Assembly: GCF_000224145.3 (NCBI RefSeq)
Contig: NC_020179.2
Coordinates: 922,571-986,570 of the forward strand
DNA: 64,000 nt
Source of the DNA: Ciona intestinalis
Lineage: Eukaryota > Chordata > Ascidiacea > Phlebobranchia > Cionidae
Direction of reading: 5' to 3'
Position 1 is the first letter of the stretch. Each line of letters starts with the position of its first letter. A program made the position numbers and the translations under genes. Of the stretch, positions 10,691 through 22,600 are shown piece by piece. The notes below the pieces were generated by a model that saw nothing but the letters and a program-made list of their open reading frames with translations, did not search any database and was not told the DNA's origin.

Positions 10691-12740
10691 ATTTGATACA
10701 TATTTAACGCTTATAACGTTTTAGAATTTATAGGCTATCCTTTTTGCTTTTATTTATCCTTGCCTAAGACACGGATCGTGCAAATACGTACCAAAGTTAA
10801 TTACAGAAATGCCTACATTAGGTTAAAAATGGAAGCAGCGAATTTTTTTCCAATAAAGTTAACTGTAGATCTAATAGCACTGCTTTCTCGTTGTCTTGTT
10901 AATTGTAATACAGCTTTTCAATAAACGTTCATGGTACATTTTATGTTTAATAATTGAAGACAACAGAAAAGCGTGCGCCAGTACACATTGCAATTAAAAA
11001 GCACACTAATAGTCATTTATACTCTTGTTCTGCCGCATTAGCTTCAACAATCCAAGTAATAATTGACGTGCAAAATCTTATTTGTCCTGTCTGATAGTTC
11101 CGCATGCTACCGAATATTCAGGATATTTTTTCTTCGGATACCTGCAAAACACAAGCATGTACGGTGTTAGCAGTACATTTCGTAACTTGGCGCTGGGTTT
11201 GGTTTGAAAGCCACTGCACCACGACAAGGTACCAGCGCATTGCAGTGGAAATTGTTTGCCCTACTTTGGGCTGTGGTGGCCGGCCACCAAAGAGTTAAGA
11301 AGAAAATAAAGTAGAAAGATAGAAAAGGAGTAAGAAATGAAGATCTTGAATTGATTCCTGTAAAACAATAAAGGTTAATATAAATATAGGTTATCGTAAG
11401 CTGTATGGAAGTATGGAAGTAAAACTTTAAATAACACAAGCTTGTAGTGATGTTGTGGTCTCTTAAATTTTCGGTGTTGAAAGTTCGTCATTGTCTTGGT
11501 CTTTGGTCTTCCGCATGCGTCTATTTTGTGCGTCGATCGTGTGCGCCGATTGCGTGCGTATGTGCGTCGCGTCGCGCGTTACTGATACCCCACCACGCAG
11601 CACCAAAAAGGGAACCACATGGTGGGTAACCAGCGACAAAAATAATACAACACTGTACTGGGGACGACCCTAATAAACAGCCACACGCCGGGACTCCATC
11701 GCCTATTGGGACATCGACAACATACCGTTGACCAGTACTACCATTTGTACCGTACTGGTTCTGAAGCTACTTGTGTTCCATTCACTCCTCTTCGTCCTCT
11801 CCGTCTGCAGGACCCGGTTACAATTCCCCTGTACCCCTATGGGCATGTGGCGTCTTCTTTTTTCGTTCTTCGTCATCATGACGTCATCGTATGTCGTCAT
11901 AACTAAACTGACTTATTTCGGACGCATTTAACATTGTGTAACAGTGTTGGGAATGTAGTTTTAACGTGGAAAAGTTGGGTAAAGGAATAATTAACGCTAA
12001 AGGGAATAGGTAATTTAAGGCGAAAACGAACTACGGTCTTGCTGCAAGACCAAATGCACGGCTAGCCGCGCCTGAAACTGAACTAGAGGTGACGACAACC
12101 TGGAAAAAACAAAATATTAAGACGGATAAAAAACATATAACTGTATCGTTAAGACTGTGACAAGAGGGTAAGTAATTGTAAAAAAAACACGTTTGGAATA
12201 ATATTATGTGCTAACGGTATCCATCTTGCCCCAACCCACTATAACAATGTATATATATATATATCTATCTATCTATTTCAACTTACCCAAATTAATGGGT
12301 AGCTCGCACCAAGTTCCATCTACCAGAGCAGTATATGCTGCCTGTAAATTGATTTATAAACAAAATTTGACCCAAAGAAATAAATTGTATGAGTTAAATA
12401 CATAATAAAGTTTAAAGCAAACAAAATAAATTGCATAAGTTAAATACATTAGTAAAAATAAATATATGTATGAGTTAATTATGATACAAATATTAAAAAT
12501 ATCACTTCTTACCTGTTATTGGTTGATAGTGGCGGGTGACATAGGCAAGGTGATGACGTCATAAAGTGCCAAGATTTCAGGAAGAAATTATCGGTAAGGT
12601 TTAATCTATCATGGAGAATAATTTAAAGAGACTGTGGCAAAGTTATTGTCGTTTAACATAAAGAGACTGTGGCAAAGTTATTAACGTATATGGGAACAGG
12701 TAAATTAAACTTAAATTATGTTGTTATTTGTATTTTAATA
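10691..12740. other. Gene-free stretch with a GC-richer island
   Basis: No supported gene. Notable items are a 14-bp perfect palindrome GGTGGCCGGCCACC near 11275; CCACTGCA facing TGCAGTGG near 11211-11248; a GC- and CpG-richer island at about 11500-11910 whose open frames are short and conflict on both strands; a TATC microsatellite near 12250; and two copies of AAGAGACTGTGGCAAAGTTATT at 12626 and 12660. It may be a decayed element; I cannot assign it. Confidence 0.4.
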
Positions 12741-12900
12741 TATAGTAAAGTGGGGGAAGACGGAAATTTATTTGATTGTATCGCATTTGGTAGTAAACAA
12801 AAAACATGTAAGAATTATAAAACTGTATCCTCACGACTCCCCTAGAGCGTTGTTAATTATTCAAAACAAGGGTGTCCCGTCTTCCCCACCTTATTATACT
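12741..12900. repeat. MITE family A copy, short form
   Basis: TATAGTAAAGTGGGGGAAGA to CCGTCTTCCCCACCTTATTA, about 160 bp; the segment right of TTAATTATTCAAAACA is deleted. Confidence 0.75.
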
Positions 12901-12969
12901 AAAGTAGAAGTATAATGTTTTTGTCTATTGTTTAGTTACCCCAAAATATTCAAACATTCTTACGATGAC

Positions 12970-13020
12970 ATAATTGATGACGTCAGTTGATGACGTGCTC
13001 AAGCTGATGACGTCGTCCGG
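12970..13020. promoter_or_regulatory. Cluster of CRE/ATF-like TGACGTC sites
   Basis: Three TGATGACGT motifs in about 50 bp (one a full TGACGTCA), plus another TGATGACGTCAT near 12551. No gene start is visible nearby, so any enhancer role is a guess. Confidence 0.3.
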
Positions 13021-13215
13021 CCTTAAAATACCTTGAGCCAAAAAGAATTAGAGAATGGAGAAGAAAAAGAGAAAACAGGAATATTAAAATTGTTTTTATA
13101 ACCAATATTAATATGATAAACTTAAGTTGTGCCCCCCGTATGCATTAGATACATATGTATTAAATATAACTAAATTTAATGTATATGTTAGTTACAGTTA
13201 TTTTAATATAGTTAC

Positions 13216-13285
13216 TAATAGAGTAATGGGCCAAATCTGGCCTAAATCCTAGATCCCGAAGGATCCCACCCATATAGAATAGAGT
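13216..13285. repeat. Short dispersed repeat (TGGGCCAA family)
   Basis: TAATGGGCCAAATCTGGCCT then AAATCCTAGATCCC and CCCATATAGAATAGAG. Relatives are at 31855-31925, 32025-32100, 57235-57306 (reverse) and 63905-63975. About 70 bp; class unknown. Confidence 0.5.
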
Positions 13286-14779
13286 ATAGTTGTTAATAAG
13301 TATAGGTATTAGATATAGTAATAATTTGGTTGTATAACAACTAATCAAAAATAATTAAAAACATAAACAGTTAACAAACAATATACAAGTGCAGTTCTAC
13401 AGTAAATATTAAGAACAAGTGCAGATTTACAGTGATATCACATATTTCAATATTGTGTTATATACAGTGTTCGGTCTGCTTGCATGTAAACAGTATTACG
13501 GCAACATCTGTCACAAGGTTCAGGTTCCTGCAAGGCTCCATAACTGTTTGCGTATATTCAGTAAATACAAATATTTTAACTTGTTTAACTGATACAAAAG
13601 CAAATTTTATAGTGTATGATTGACAGGGTGCTGACCACTTCGCCACGGCGTATGGCAAATATACGGCTGCAGTTGTCCAACCAGAATATAAGATTTAGTC
13701 GTCCAAACTGTTTTCCTTGACAAAACAATTGGTCATGTAGAACTAGAAGTGCAAATTTCATAAAGGTTTTGTGGTGGTGGAAGAAAATTCAAGTCTTTTT
13801 CAAAATTGCGCCAAAAGCAGTATCGGAAATCAACCTTTCGGTTTGAGCTGCAATAACAATTTGTTACTGTAAACCAGATGCAGCTTACTAAATAAAATCG
13901 AGTTAGATCAATTACATAATTGTATCCATCTCCTCGAAAACGATAGAGAAGATCATGTTATTTAAAGAACAAAGAAAAAGGAATCAACAGCAAAACAACA
14001 GTCGTTAAAACACGCTAAACGTGTGGGAAAGAATGTCAGTTAAAAAGCGTGGCTCTTTCAACCAACAAAAAAGATTACCTGTATAAAGGACTGTTTAGTG
14101 TATTAAATCTTACCCTATAAGTAATCCAAGTGGTTATAATTAGAAACCAATCGGTTTTTAGCTACCATAAGTTATTGTATATGATATGACAACGTGATTA
14201 TTTAGTCCTGATTGATGTAACCACTTAATGACAATCATAAAGGTTTCTGAAATAAATGGTTAGTTCTTAAATGAAATGGTTCGTTAAACAGACACAATGA
14301 AACTGTGCATCAAAATCATTATGTAGTATATATTAATATGAATGTATATGAATACGTATATAGGCTATAACTACAGTTGCATGTACATTGCAATATATAA
14401 AATACTGGTCATTAAATCAAAGCTAAAACTGCTGAACTAGTCGCATTGCCTTGCGAGCATAAAGAACTTCATAACAATTCATATTTTAAACAAGCAGCAT
14501 CCCATGTGCTGCATATTTATAGTAGTGTATGATAGGAGATAGTAATATAGTCACTCTATAAAACTACTACTACTGCAATGACAGTAAATATCCGTAACTG
14601 TATATGAAATACACCCTGCAGAAGTAAACGTGTAGATATAATATTACAATTCTGCTGTAGAAGATAAAATGTTAGAATCTTCACAAAACTACTGCCATTA
14701 ACATAAAAATCGCGAGAAGACGCCTATGTTACACATTATAACGCGTAGTATATATGGTAGAACTATATACCTGCAAATT

Positions 14780-15870
14780 CAAAATACAAATACATTTTGC
14801 ATAAAACAGAAGTTTCCAAAAACGCAAAATAAGACTAGGATTCTCCGAAAGTATACAAGAAACTTCCATGACTTAAGAACAATAAATTATACCGGTCATA
14901 AATAAGCCAAATCAGAACATAAAAAGTACCTAAAACAGCATAAGCAGCGCGCGTAATAAAGTAGTACTGCCTGAAACTTAAAAATTCTAAATCATGTACA
15001 AAACAATAGAAGTCAAAATAAGCCAAGAATTCTCAAAACAACACAAAAAGCGTCACATTTGCTGTAGCTCGAATCCGGTATCACATAAATAGCTAGAAAC
15101 TGGGGAAACAAAATAAAAACACATAAAAACTTGCATTATTCTTTTCGAAACAGCATTACAGTGCTCGCTATCAGATATAACAGCATTGATGCCTTCTATT
15201 TCAAATAACCAAATCTTGTATACAACATAAGTTTTCAACAAAACGTAAAATTAAACAAGAATTCCACGAAAGCACAAATAACATAAAAGTTATATAGTAT
15301 CTGCAACCCTAAATAAAATAGAAACTCACATCAGGACTCGAACGGCGTGACAACGCGGGTGGCAATATAGGCCTACAGCACTGTCTGTAATTCTAAAATA
15401 CAAAATCCTGCACGAAACAATGATGTGATGCCAAAACAACTAAATTAACATGAACACCGTACAAAACGGTACCGCATTGTGCGGAATATGGTAGTACTGA
15501 TCGAAGTTTCGAAATATTAATTCATGCTCAAACCAAAAGTAAAGATATCTCAACGAAATGAAAAACTAGGCAAGAAATCTCAAAACAACGCATAGCATAT
15601 TCAACCCTATATTAAATAAATAGTCAAACCTGTCAAAAAACAGATATAATAACATAAAAACTCGCAATAACAGCGCGGTACGAAGTGTATAGCACCATGT
15701 GCATTTATAAATACTGTGTGAACTTCAAATAACATAAAATTTTCGAATTCGTAAAAGGAATTGTAGTCTGTCAACCTATAACAATCCTGTATTAAATAAA
15801 AGGCAAGACCTGTCAAAAACAGCTAAGTTCCTAAACAATCTCACAACACAGTACACAGCATTAGAAGGCA
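14780..15870. repeat. Decayed tandem array, unit roughly 200-250 bp
   Basis: At least five loose copies of a unit containing TGYAYAAAACA, then CGCAAAATAA or similar, then AAGAATTCTCAAAACAACAC (near 14830, 15020, 15250, 15560, 15830). Two close copies of TATTAAATAAATAGTCAAACCTGTC lie near 15611 and 15791. Phrases such as AACATAAAAACT also recur. No protein reading frame explains the conservation. Confidence 0.45.
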
Positions 15871-16422
15871 TGGCGAGTTAGTACAAATGCTAGTCCAAGT
15901 TGCTCGAACTGTTTCAACGCGGCATCGTGGAGACGGAAAACGTTGATTATTTCAACCTGATTAGCATACTTTGCGTGGTTACATGCCTTTCGGGTGCCAG
16001 TTTCGAATTGTAGTCACCAATTATTATATTGAGCACGTAGCGTTCTTAACCTGGGACACTTTTTCGCCTAACAATTGTTGGGCACGTAAAGGCCATTAAG
16101 GCCGTGTTTTTTATTATATCCCTTGTTTGAAATTAAATCTTTGAAAATTCAAGTTTTTTTTAGTTTCAATACCGCATAATTAGCGGGTAAATAACAACAA
16201 CTGCCCTGTTTGATCAAAGGCGACAAGACGTTTCATAATGTCCCTTAAACCGTAAAGGAACGTAGCAATGACAATAGTTCTTCTTATTTATTAATGTGTA
16301 TAAATATATCGACTTTTTCGATTGAACATAGCTACACAAACAAAAATTTTGTTTTTTCCAAAAAGTGCTGAGTCAGCGTAAACTGGTATGCCGCACGTAA
16401 ATAAAGCGTAAATTTGATATAA

Positions 16423-16590
16423 TAAGGTGGGGTAAGATGGAACATGTTTTCTTTTAATTTTTTGTTCCAATTTGGTAGTAAACAAACAATATTTACAGAA
16501 ATACATAATCGTAGCCCTGCGACTCTAAAATAAAGTACGGTATTTATGTGCCAATAGTATCCAGTCTTTCCCCACAGTGGTATATACAAT
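16423..16590. repeat. MITE family A copy
   Basis: AATAAGGTGGGGTAAGATGG to CAGTCTTTCCCCACAGTGGT, 50 bp past the stop of the kinase gene on the minus strand, so probably in its 3' UTR or just beyond. Confidence 0.75.
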
Positions 16591-16639
16591 AAACTAGCAA
16601 TAAGACATTCGAGAACATTCTTTTCTTGTTTTAAGCAAT

Positions 16640-19600
16640 TCAATAACCAGGGCAGCAGCTTCGACCATTGTTACCACAGCAGAGTCCGATCAAGTAATCA
16701 GAGTTGCAGAAATTGGTGGAATTTTTACACGTTCCTCCTCTATGCTTACATGGGTCGTCACATGGCAGGGAACTGTATTTCTTTTCAGCAGAATAGCCTG
16801 AAAAATAAATTAGATTAAACTGGGCAGTCTAGAACTTGGTTTGCCTAATTGTCAAAGGGTATTTTTCATTACAAACATTAAATCCCATAGATATGAAACA
16901 ATTTTTACTTAAACTCTTTATCAAGAAGTTTTTTTTTAAAGAATATCAAGAATGAACGTGGAATCAGGTAAAATTTGAGTACGCGCTCAGAACACCAAAC
17001 GGCTATGCGAAAACAATGTGTAATTGAGTGGCCACTAATGGATTGTATAAATTATCAGCCATATAGAAAAACCATAAGAATAATCACCTAAAAAAATATA
17101 TGCGTGGTAAACCGTAAGCGCAGGCACGAGGCGTATGAAACAGATCCCCGTGTTATAACTGCCGTTGCCCGCTACGCATTCATTCGTTCGTTCATACATT
17201 CATTCATTCATTCATTCATTCATTCATTCATTCACTCACTCACTCACTCACTCACTCACTCACTAATTCATTCATTCACTTATTAATTCACTCATTTATT
17301 CATTCACAATCAACTTAAATCCATAGCATTGATAACTTACAAAGATAGTCACAATACAAGCAACATCGTCTATTATTGTCTCCTCCACATAAACCCTTCG
17401 TGTAACCAGCACCGCACTCATGGTATCTCCAGTCAACACAATACCCACCAAGTTTGGCGCATTTTATGTCAGAATTGCGATCTGAAAATAAAAAATTTAA
17501 ATCAAGATTCTGTTTAAGTATGTTCAACATTTTGTTTAATTACATCCAATATTCTATTTAAATAAGAGACTGACGATGCAATTTATGTATATCTCTGAAA
17601 AAAGAAAATATATATTTCTAATACAACCATTGACTTGATTTTTATCTGTTACATTTTCGTGGCACCAGATCCTTACATTTTCCTAAGCAGCATTGCCTAG
17701 AGGTTGGTCCTCCGCAGATGAGTGGGGCGTATTTACCATCGCATGAATTGCTCTTCATTTGACAGTTACCGCCCAATGCTCTACATTTCGCGTCATCATA
17801 TCTCCATTTATCTTCATTCAGTCGATCTTTAAAATATATTTTGGTTGAATGGTTGCATGAAATTAATGATTAAATACTTATTTATCCTCGCGTGGAGGAG
17901 CAACGACAGTTGGTATTACACGAGTGCTGTTTCATACACCTCGTTACGCCCACTTACGAGTTACCACATATATGTAACTTTGTGGGTAATTATTTTGAAA
18001 GGATTTTTTATTTTTGTTTTTTGTAGGTTGCCAAAAACTCTGACAACTGATAAGGAACCACTGGGTTGGAGCAGTTGCGTTAAATGTCTCCCCCAATGAT
18101 ACACACGTCCAAAAACGGTAGCATCATCGAGCCTCGAACCCGCCAACCCTGCTGTACTATATATAGAGGCATTTGGCTGACCATACATGCTTATACCTTA
18201 TAATTCAAATATTTCTTACCGGTGTCCGTAGTAACACAGCACGATTCTGATTTTCCAGTGGCGGTACAAATTCCAAAGCTTTGTTTCCCGTAGCAAATAT
18301 CATAATTCCGTTTAATGCACTTCCCGTTTAGTTTCGCACACGCCACGTGGCCGGTCGCTTAGTTTAAACAAAACATTTAGAGAAGTATAAAACCGTACCC
18401 TCACGACTCACATAGACCATTGTTAATTGATTAAAACACAATCAGAATATTTGGACATTATGTGCTAAACGTGGCCTATCTGGAATGTTGAAAAATAAAT
18501 GTAACTTGCTTTATCCTCGCATTGCGGAAAACGACAGTCGTTATAACATCAGGGGTGTTCTATTTCATACACCTCGCCCTACCAGCATATACGGGTTGTA
18601 ATTTATGTAACGTTTATCGTCTAATTTGATGGTAAACAAATGTATTTATAAAATTATTTAACCAAAGCTTTAAGTGAACGTTGTTATATTTGTTAAAAAT
18701 ACAATCAGGAAATTTGGAATATGGGTGCTATATAAAGATATCTCATCTAACCCCACAGTACTACATCACATTTTAACTAATGCAAAATACTCACCCGGTT
18801 TAAAAATAAAGTTCCAACAAAGAACACCTGTAACCCAACCAATCACCAGGAATAATACGACAAACGCTACAATTTTTTGCCACTTGGTTTTGCAAAACGA
18901 TTTCGGCTGATCATGTTGGCTGCTGCCTGCAAACCAATTTTGTTGAAACACCAACTAAAATTGAAAAATTTATATGGAAGTTTGTTTAAAATGTGATCTG
19001 AAGGTGACACCAACAGCTTTTAAAAAAATGCGTGTCATAAACTCAAATGTAACCGAAAAAATCGGCTGTATGACAACGCATGGGGTTTTTTCACAAGAAA
19101 TAGCTTGGGTGAACTATACGCACCTCGTACCCGCTTTAGGGTAACTTTGTAGGTGTTTGCCGGATTTGTTTAGTTCAGTGTATTGTTTATATTTTAGATG
19201 TTGTACCATTAGGTTATACCCGCCGTGCAAGCAGAACATGCAACGACAATTACAACAAAGATACCTGCAGAAATAAGATGTGTAGTTTCTGTAGCCAATT
19301 CTGGTTCAATAGAGCCCAAGTTTTGTTTTGCTGGTGGTATTTCCGCTCCATTGCTTTGAAAAGTGCTGCTGAAGAGACCAGAATCGATCGTGGATTTGGT
19401 CGTAGTAGCAGCACTGGTGTTTGAACCCGATTTCACAACAATGTAATTGTTAGGTGCACTTTTCGTTTCACCGGAAATAACAGACCTAAATGAAACATAA
19501 TCAGTCTTCTACATTATGATATTATTATCGGCTAAAAATAAACTATTTAATTTTTTAATTGTCACAGTTTACAGTTTAGGCAACCCATAAGGGACCACTG

Positions 19601-22600
19601 GGTTGGAGCAATTGCTGTTAAGTGTCCTGTCCAAGGACACATACGCCCACAATGGTAGCAGCGTCGAACTTTAAACCTCTAGGTTCTAGGCAGCTGGTGT
19701 GCTGACCACTTTGTCACGCATATAAAATATACAGCTTTGTTAATCCCTGACAAAGTTTTAACCTGTATTGGTCTACGCTTTTAAGTGTAGAAGTCCCAAT
19801 TCCAGTGTCGAGTAATTTGGACTGTCGTTGCCCACATGTGTATGATCTGTCGCTTAATGACGTTGTAGTTTGCGGAACCTAAAACAAGCGCTGTTAAGAT
19901 ATTTTAGTTAAGTCATTTTATTTTTCTGTATGTATTGCTGACAATTTGGACAACCTAATTTGGTTTGGAGCAATTATCGTTATGTGTTTTAATAAAATAC
20001 ACACTTGGCCACACTGGTGGCAACATCGAGCACCGAACGCAGTTTCCTCTGGTTACGATGCGGGGCTTGTAAACCAATAAGCTTGGATTTGTTCAATGTC
20101 TTACCCAAGCGACCAAAATATCAGAGACCAATTCGCTTAATCTTGCATCTTCATAAACGATGTTTTTTCTCAGCTGGACTGTAATATCTATGGAAAACGA
20201 TCGTTATAGTAGGGTGAGTATAAGACGGGACATTTCATTCCAGGTTCTCGTCCCTATTTGGTAGTAAACAAGAGTTATCTAACCGTATCCTATCACTATA
20301 TTCTAAAGCGTTGTTAATTATAAAACAAAATCAGGAAATGTGTCTTTTAAGCGCTAGCGGTATCCCATCGCAATAAAGCAAATACAAATATTGATGAGTA
20401 AATATTATTTAATGTTGCGGGCGTAGGTAAGCCTAAGATATATTTAACTTATTTTAAGCGTTTGAAAAAAATACCGAGAACCCCATATAGAATAAATACA
20501 CAAAGTGTTAATCTTTATTTTTATTGCCGGTAGAATAATATCATTCGATCAGCTGCTATTGTTTCTCGGATATTATTTTAAACATTGTCCAACGCATCTA
20601 CGTAAGGATATTATAAATGCTAGACTGGCATTATTATAAACAAAAGATTTCCAAAAACAAATATTTACGAAACAATATTTTGTTTCTGATGGAACTGCCA
20701 TGCCGGTTTAAAAAAAGAAATGATTTATAGTGGGGTAGAGTAAAATGGGATATGTTTCCCTCTTCTTCTCGTTCCATGTGGTAGTGAACAAAGAACATTT
20801 ACAGAATTATATAACCGTAGCCCCGTGACTCTAAAAGAGCGTTGATAATTGTTAAAACACTATCAGGAAATATGGGATTTAGATGATAATGATATATCTC
20901 TTTACCCCACAAGTATAACTCTACCGTATGACACATGTATTATAACACAACCTTAATAACAAACCTTGAAATTCTGGTCGTACATTTGCATTAGCGTGCC
21001 AACCTCTCTCTATAGCATTGATAAGTGGTGTCGGGGTAGTCTTGGGAATCTCTGAGATGTCAGGTCTTAAGCCTTTCACAATGTGGTCTTTCAATAAAAC
21101 TAAAGTGTCGCCAAAATAATTCATATCTGTATAAAAACAGAAATTAATTGAAAGTATAGTTATATAGTACATGTAGTGTGGGGTGGGGAAAGATGGGACA
21201 TATTTTCTATTTTCGTCCAGTATGGAACAAAAACATTTAAGGAATTATTAAACCGTATTTTCGCGACTCTTATTGACCCTTGTTAATTGTTTAAAATACA
21301 ATCGGAATATTTGGATATCATGTGCTAAAGGTGTCCCATCTTTCCCCACCCTACTACATGCATGCTATGAAATGATAATATACTTCCGTACGGCTGTAGT
21401 TCTGTCACCAACTCCCACAAAAACACTGAGTAGCTGCAAGTTAAGAATAACGTCAGATATAGTGAAAACAAATACGCTATTATAAAGCTGTTTACCTGTA
21501 TACATCTGACTTGGTCGTGGGCTTGGAGTTGGGGTTCGCTAAATGTTCAGGAGCAATATGTGTTATGGTACCACCGCCTATGTGCTGCTGCGTCGCTTCA
21601 CCTGTTTATATCTATATAGTACTGTGTGCAGGAAGACGGGACACCTTGAGCACATATTATCCAATTATCCTGATTAGGTTTAAACAATTATCAACGGTCC
21701 ATGGGAGTCGTGAGGAAACGGTTTTATAATACTTCGATTGTTCTTTGTTTACTACCAAATGGGACACCAAATACAGAAAGAAAAGGTGTCCCACCTTTCC
21801 CTACCCAACTATATATTGTAAATTATCCTTTGGTAAAATACAATTAAATATCATACGGTTGTTAAGAATATCCTTCCTAGTTGTCTCGAGAGCGTGTGTA
21901 CTTGAGACAACCCGAAGTCGCACAGCTGAAATATTGAATGAATTAGTGGATGAATGAAGTAAAGGACAGTCGTTTTAACACGGATGTTTATACACCTCGT
22001 GCCGGGTTATGAGTTACCATGTATGTTACTTTGCGGATGATAATTTTTTGCCTTATTTTATGTGTGGCTGATAATTTGGACAACCCATTAGTGACCACTG
22101 GACTGGATTGCCGTTAAGTGTCTTTCCCAAGGAAACATACCACATTAGTAGCAGAGTCGAGCCTTGAACCCAGTACCTTTTGGTTAGTGGCATGCGCACT
22201 AACCACTTTGTCACGGCGCAGGTGATTATAGATTAACGAAACGAAAGTTTGCTAATGTTAAATATTAAGAGTAAGAAACCTTAACGTTTAGCGTAGCGTC
22301 CAACAGCACGTTAGCTGATTTTAAATCCAGATGAAGCATTCGTTTTGGTTGCATTGAATGTAAGTATTCCATAGTTTCCGACACCTACACAAAATGCATT
22401 GAAATTTTTTCAGTCGTATAGTAGAGTGGGTTAAGATAGAATATGTTTTTTTTCTCGTCCTGTTTAATAGCAAACAAAAGAAAATTTACATAATTATATA
22501 ACTGTCACCTCGGGACTGTAAAACAACATCGTTAACTATTTAAAACACGATCGGGGAATATGGGGGAAATGCCCTACGGTATCCCAACTTACCCCACAGT

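Larger units (their letters stand above)
12901..16420. other. Gene-free, AT-rich stretch
   Basis: No exon with domain-level support on either strand. It contains one copy of the short TGGGCCAA repeat (13216-13285), the CRE cluster and the decayed array at 14780-15870. Near 16035-16085 GAGCACGTAG and GGGCACGTAAA resemble the GAGCACGTA units at 55840-55925. Confidence 0.45.

Noticed and set aside
11447-11931. Overlapping open frames on both strands in the GC-rich island
   Set aside because: Five frames of 60-67 codons conflict on both strands, as expected from GC-rich DNA with few stops; none has a motif, splice context or poly(A) signal.
15055-15085. tRNA B-box-like AGCTCGAATCCGG
   Set aside because: No acceptor stem, D arm or anticodon arm can be folded around it.
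17167-17312. Periodic ATTC repeats as a possible CRISPR-like array
   Set aside because: It is a simple tetranucleotide microsatellite at a SINE tail, with no spacers.
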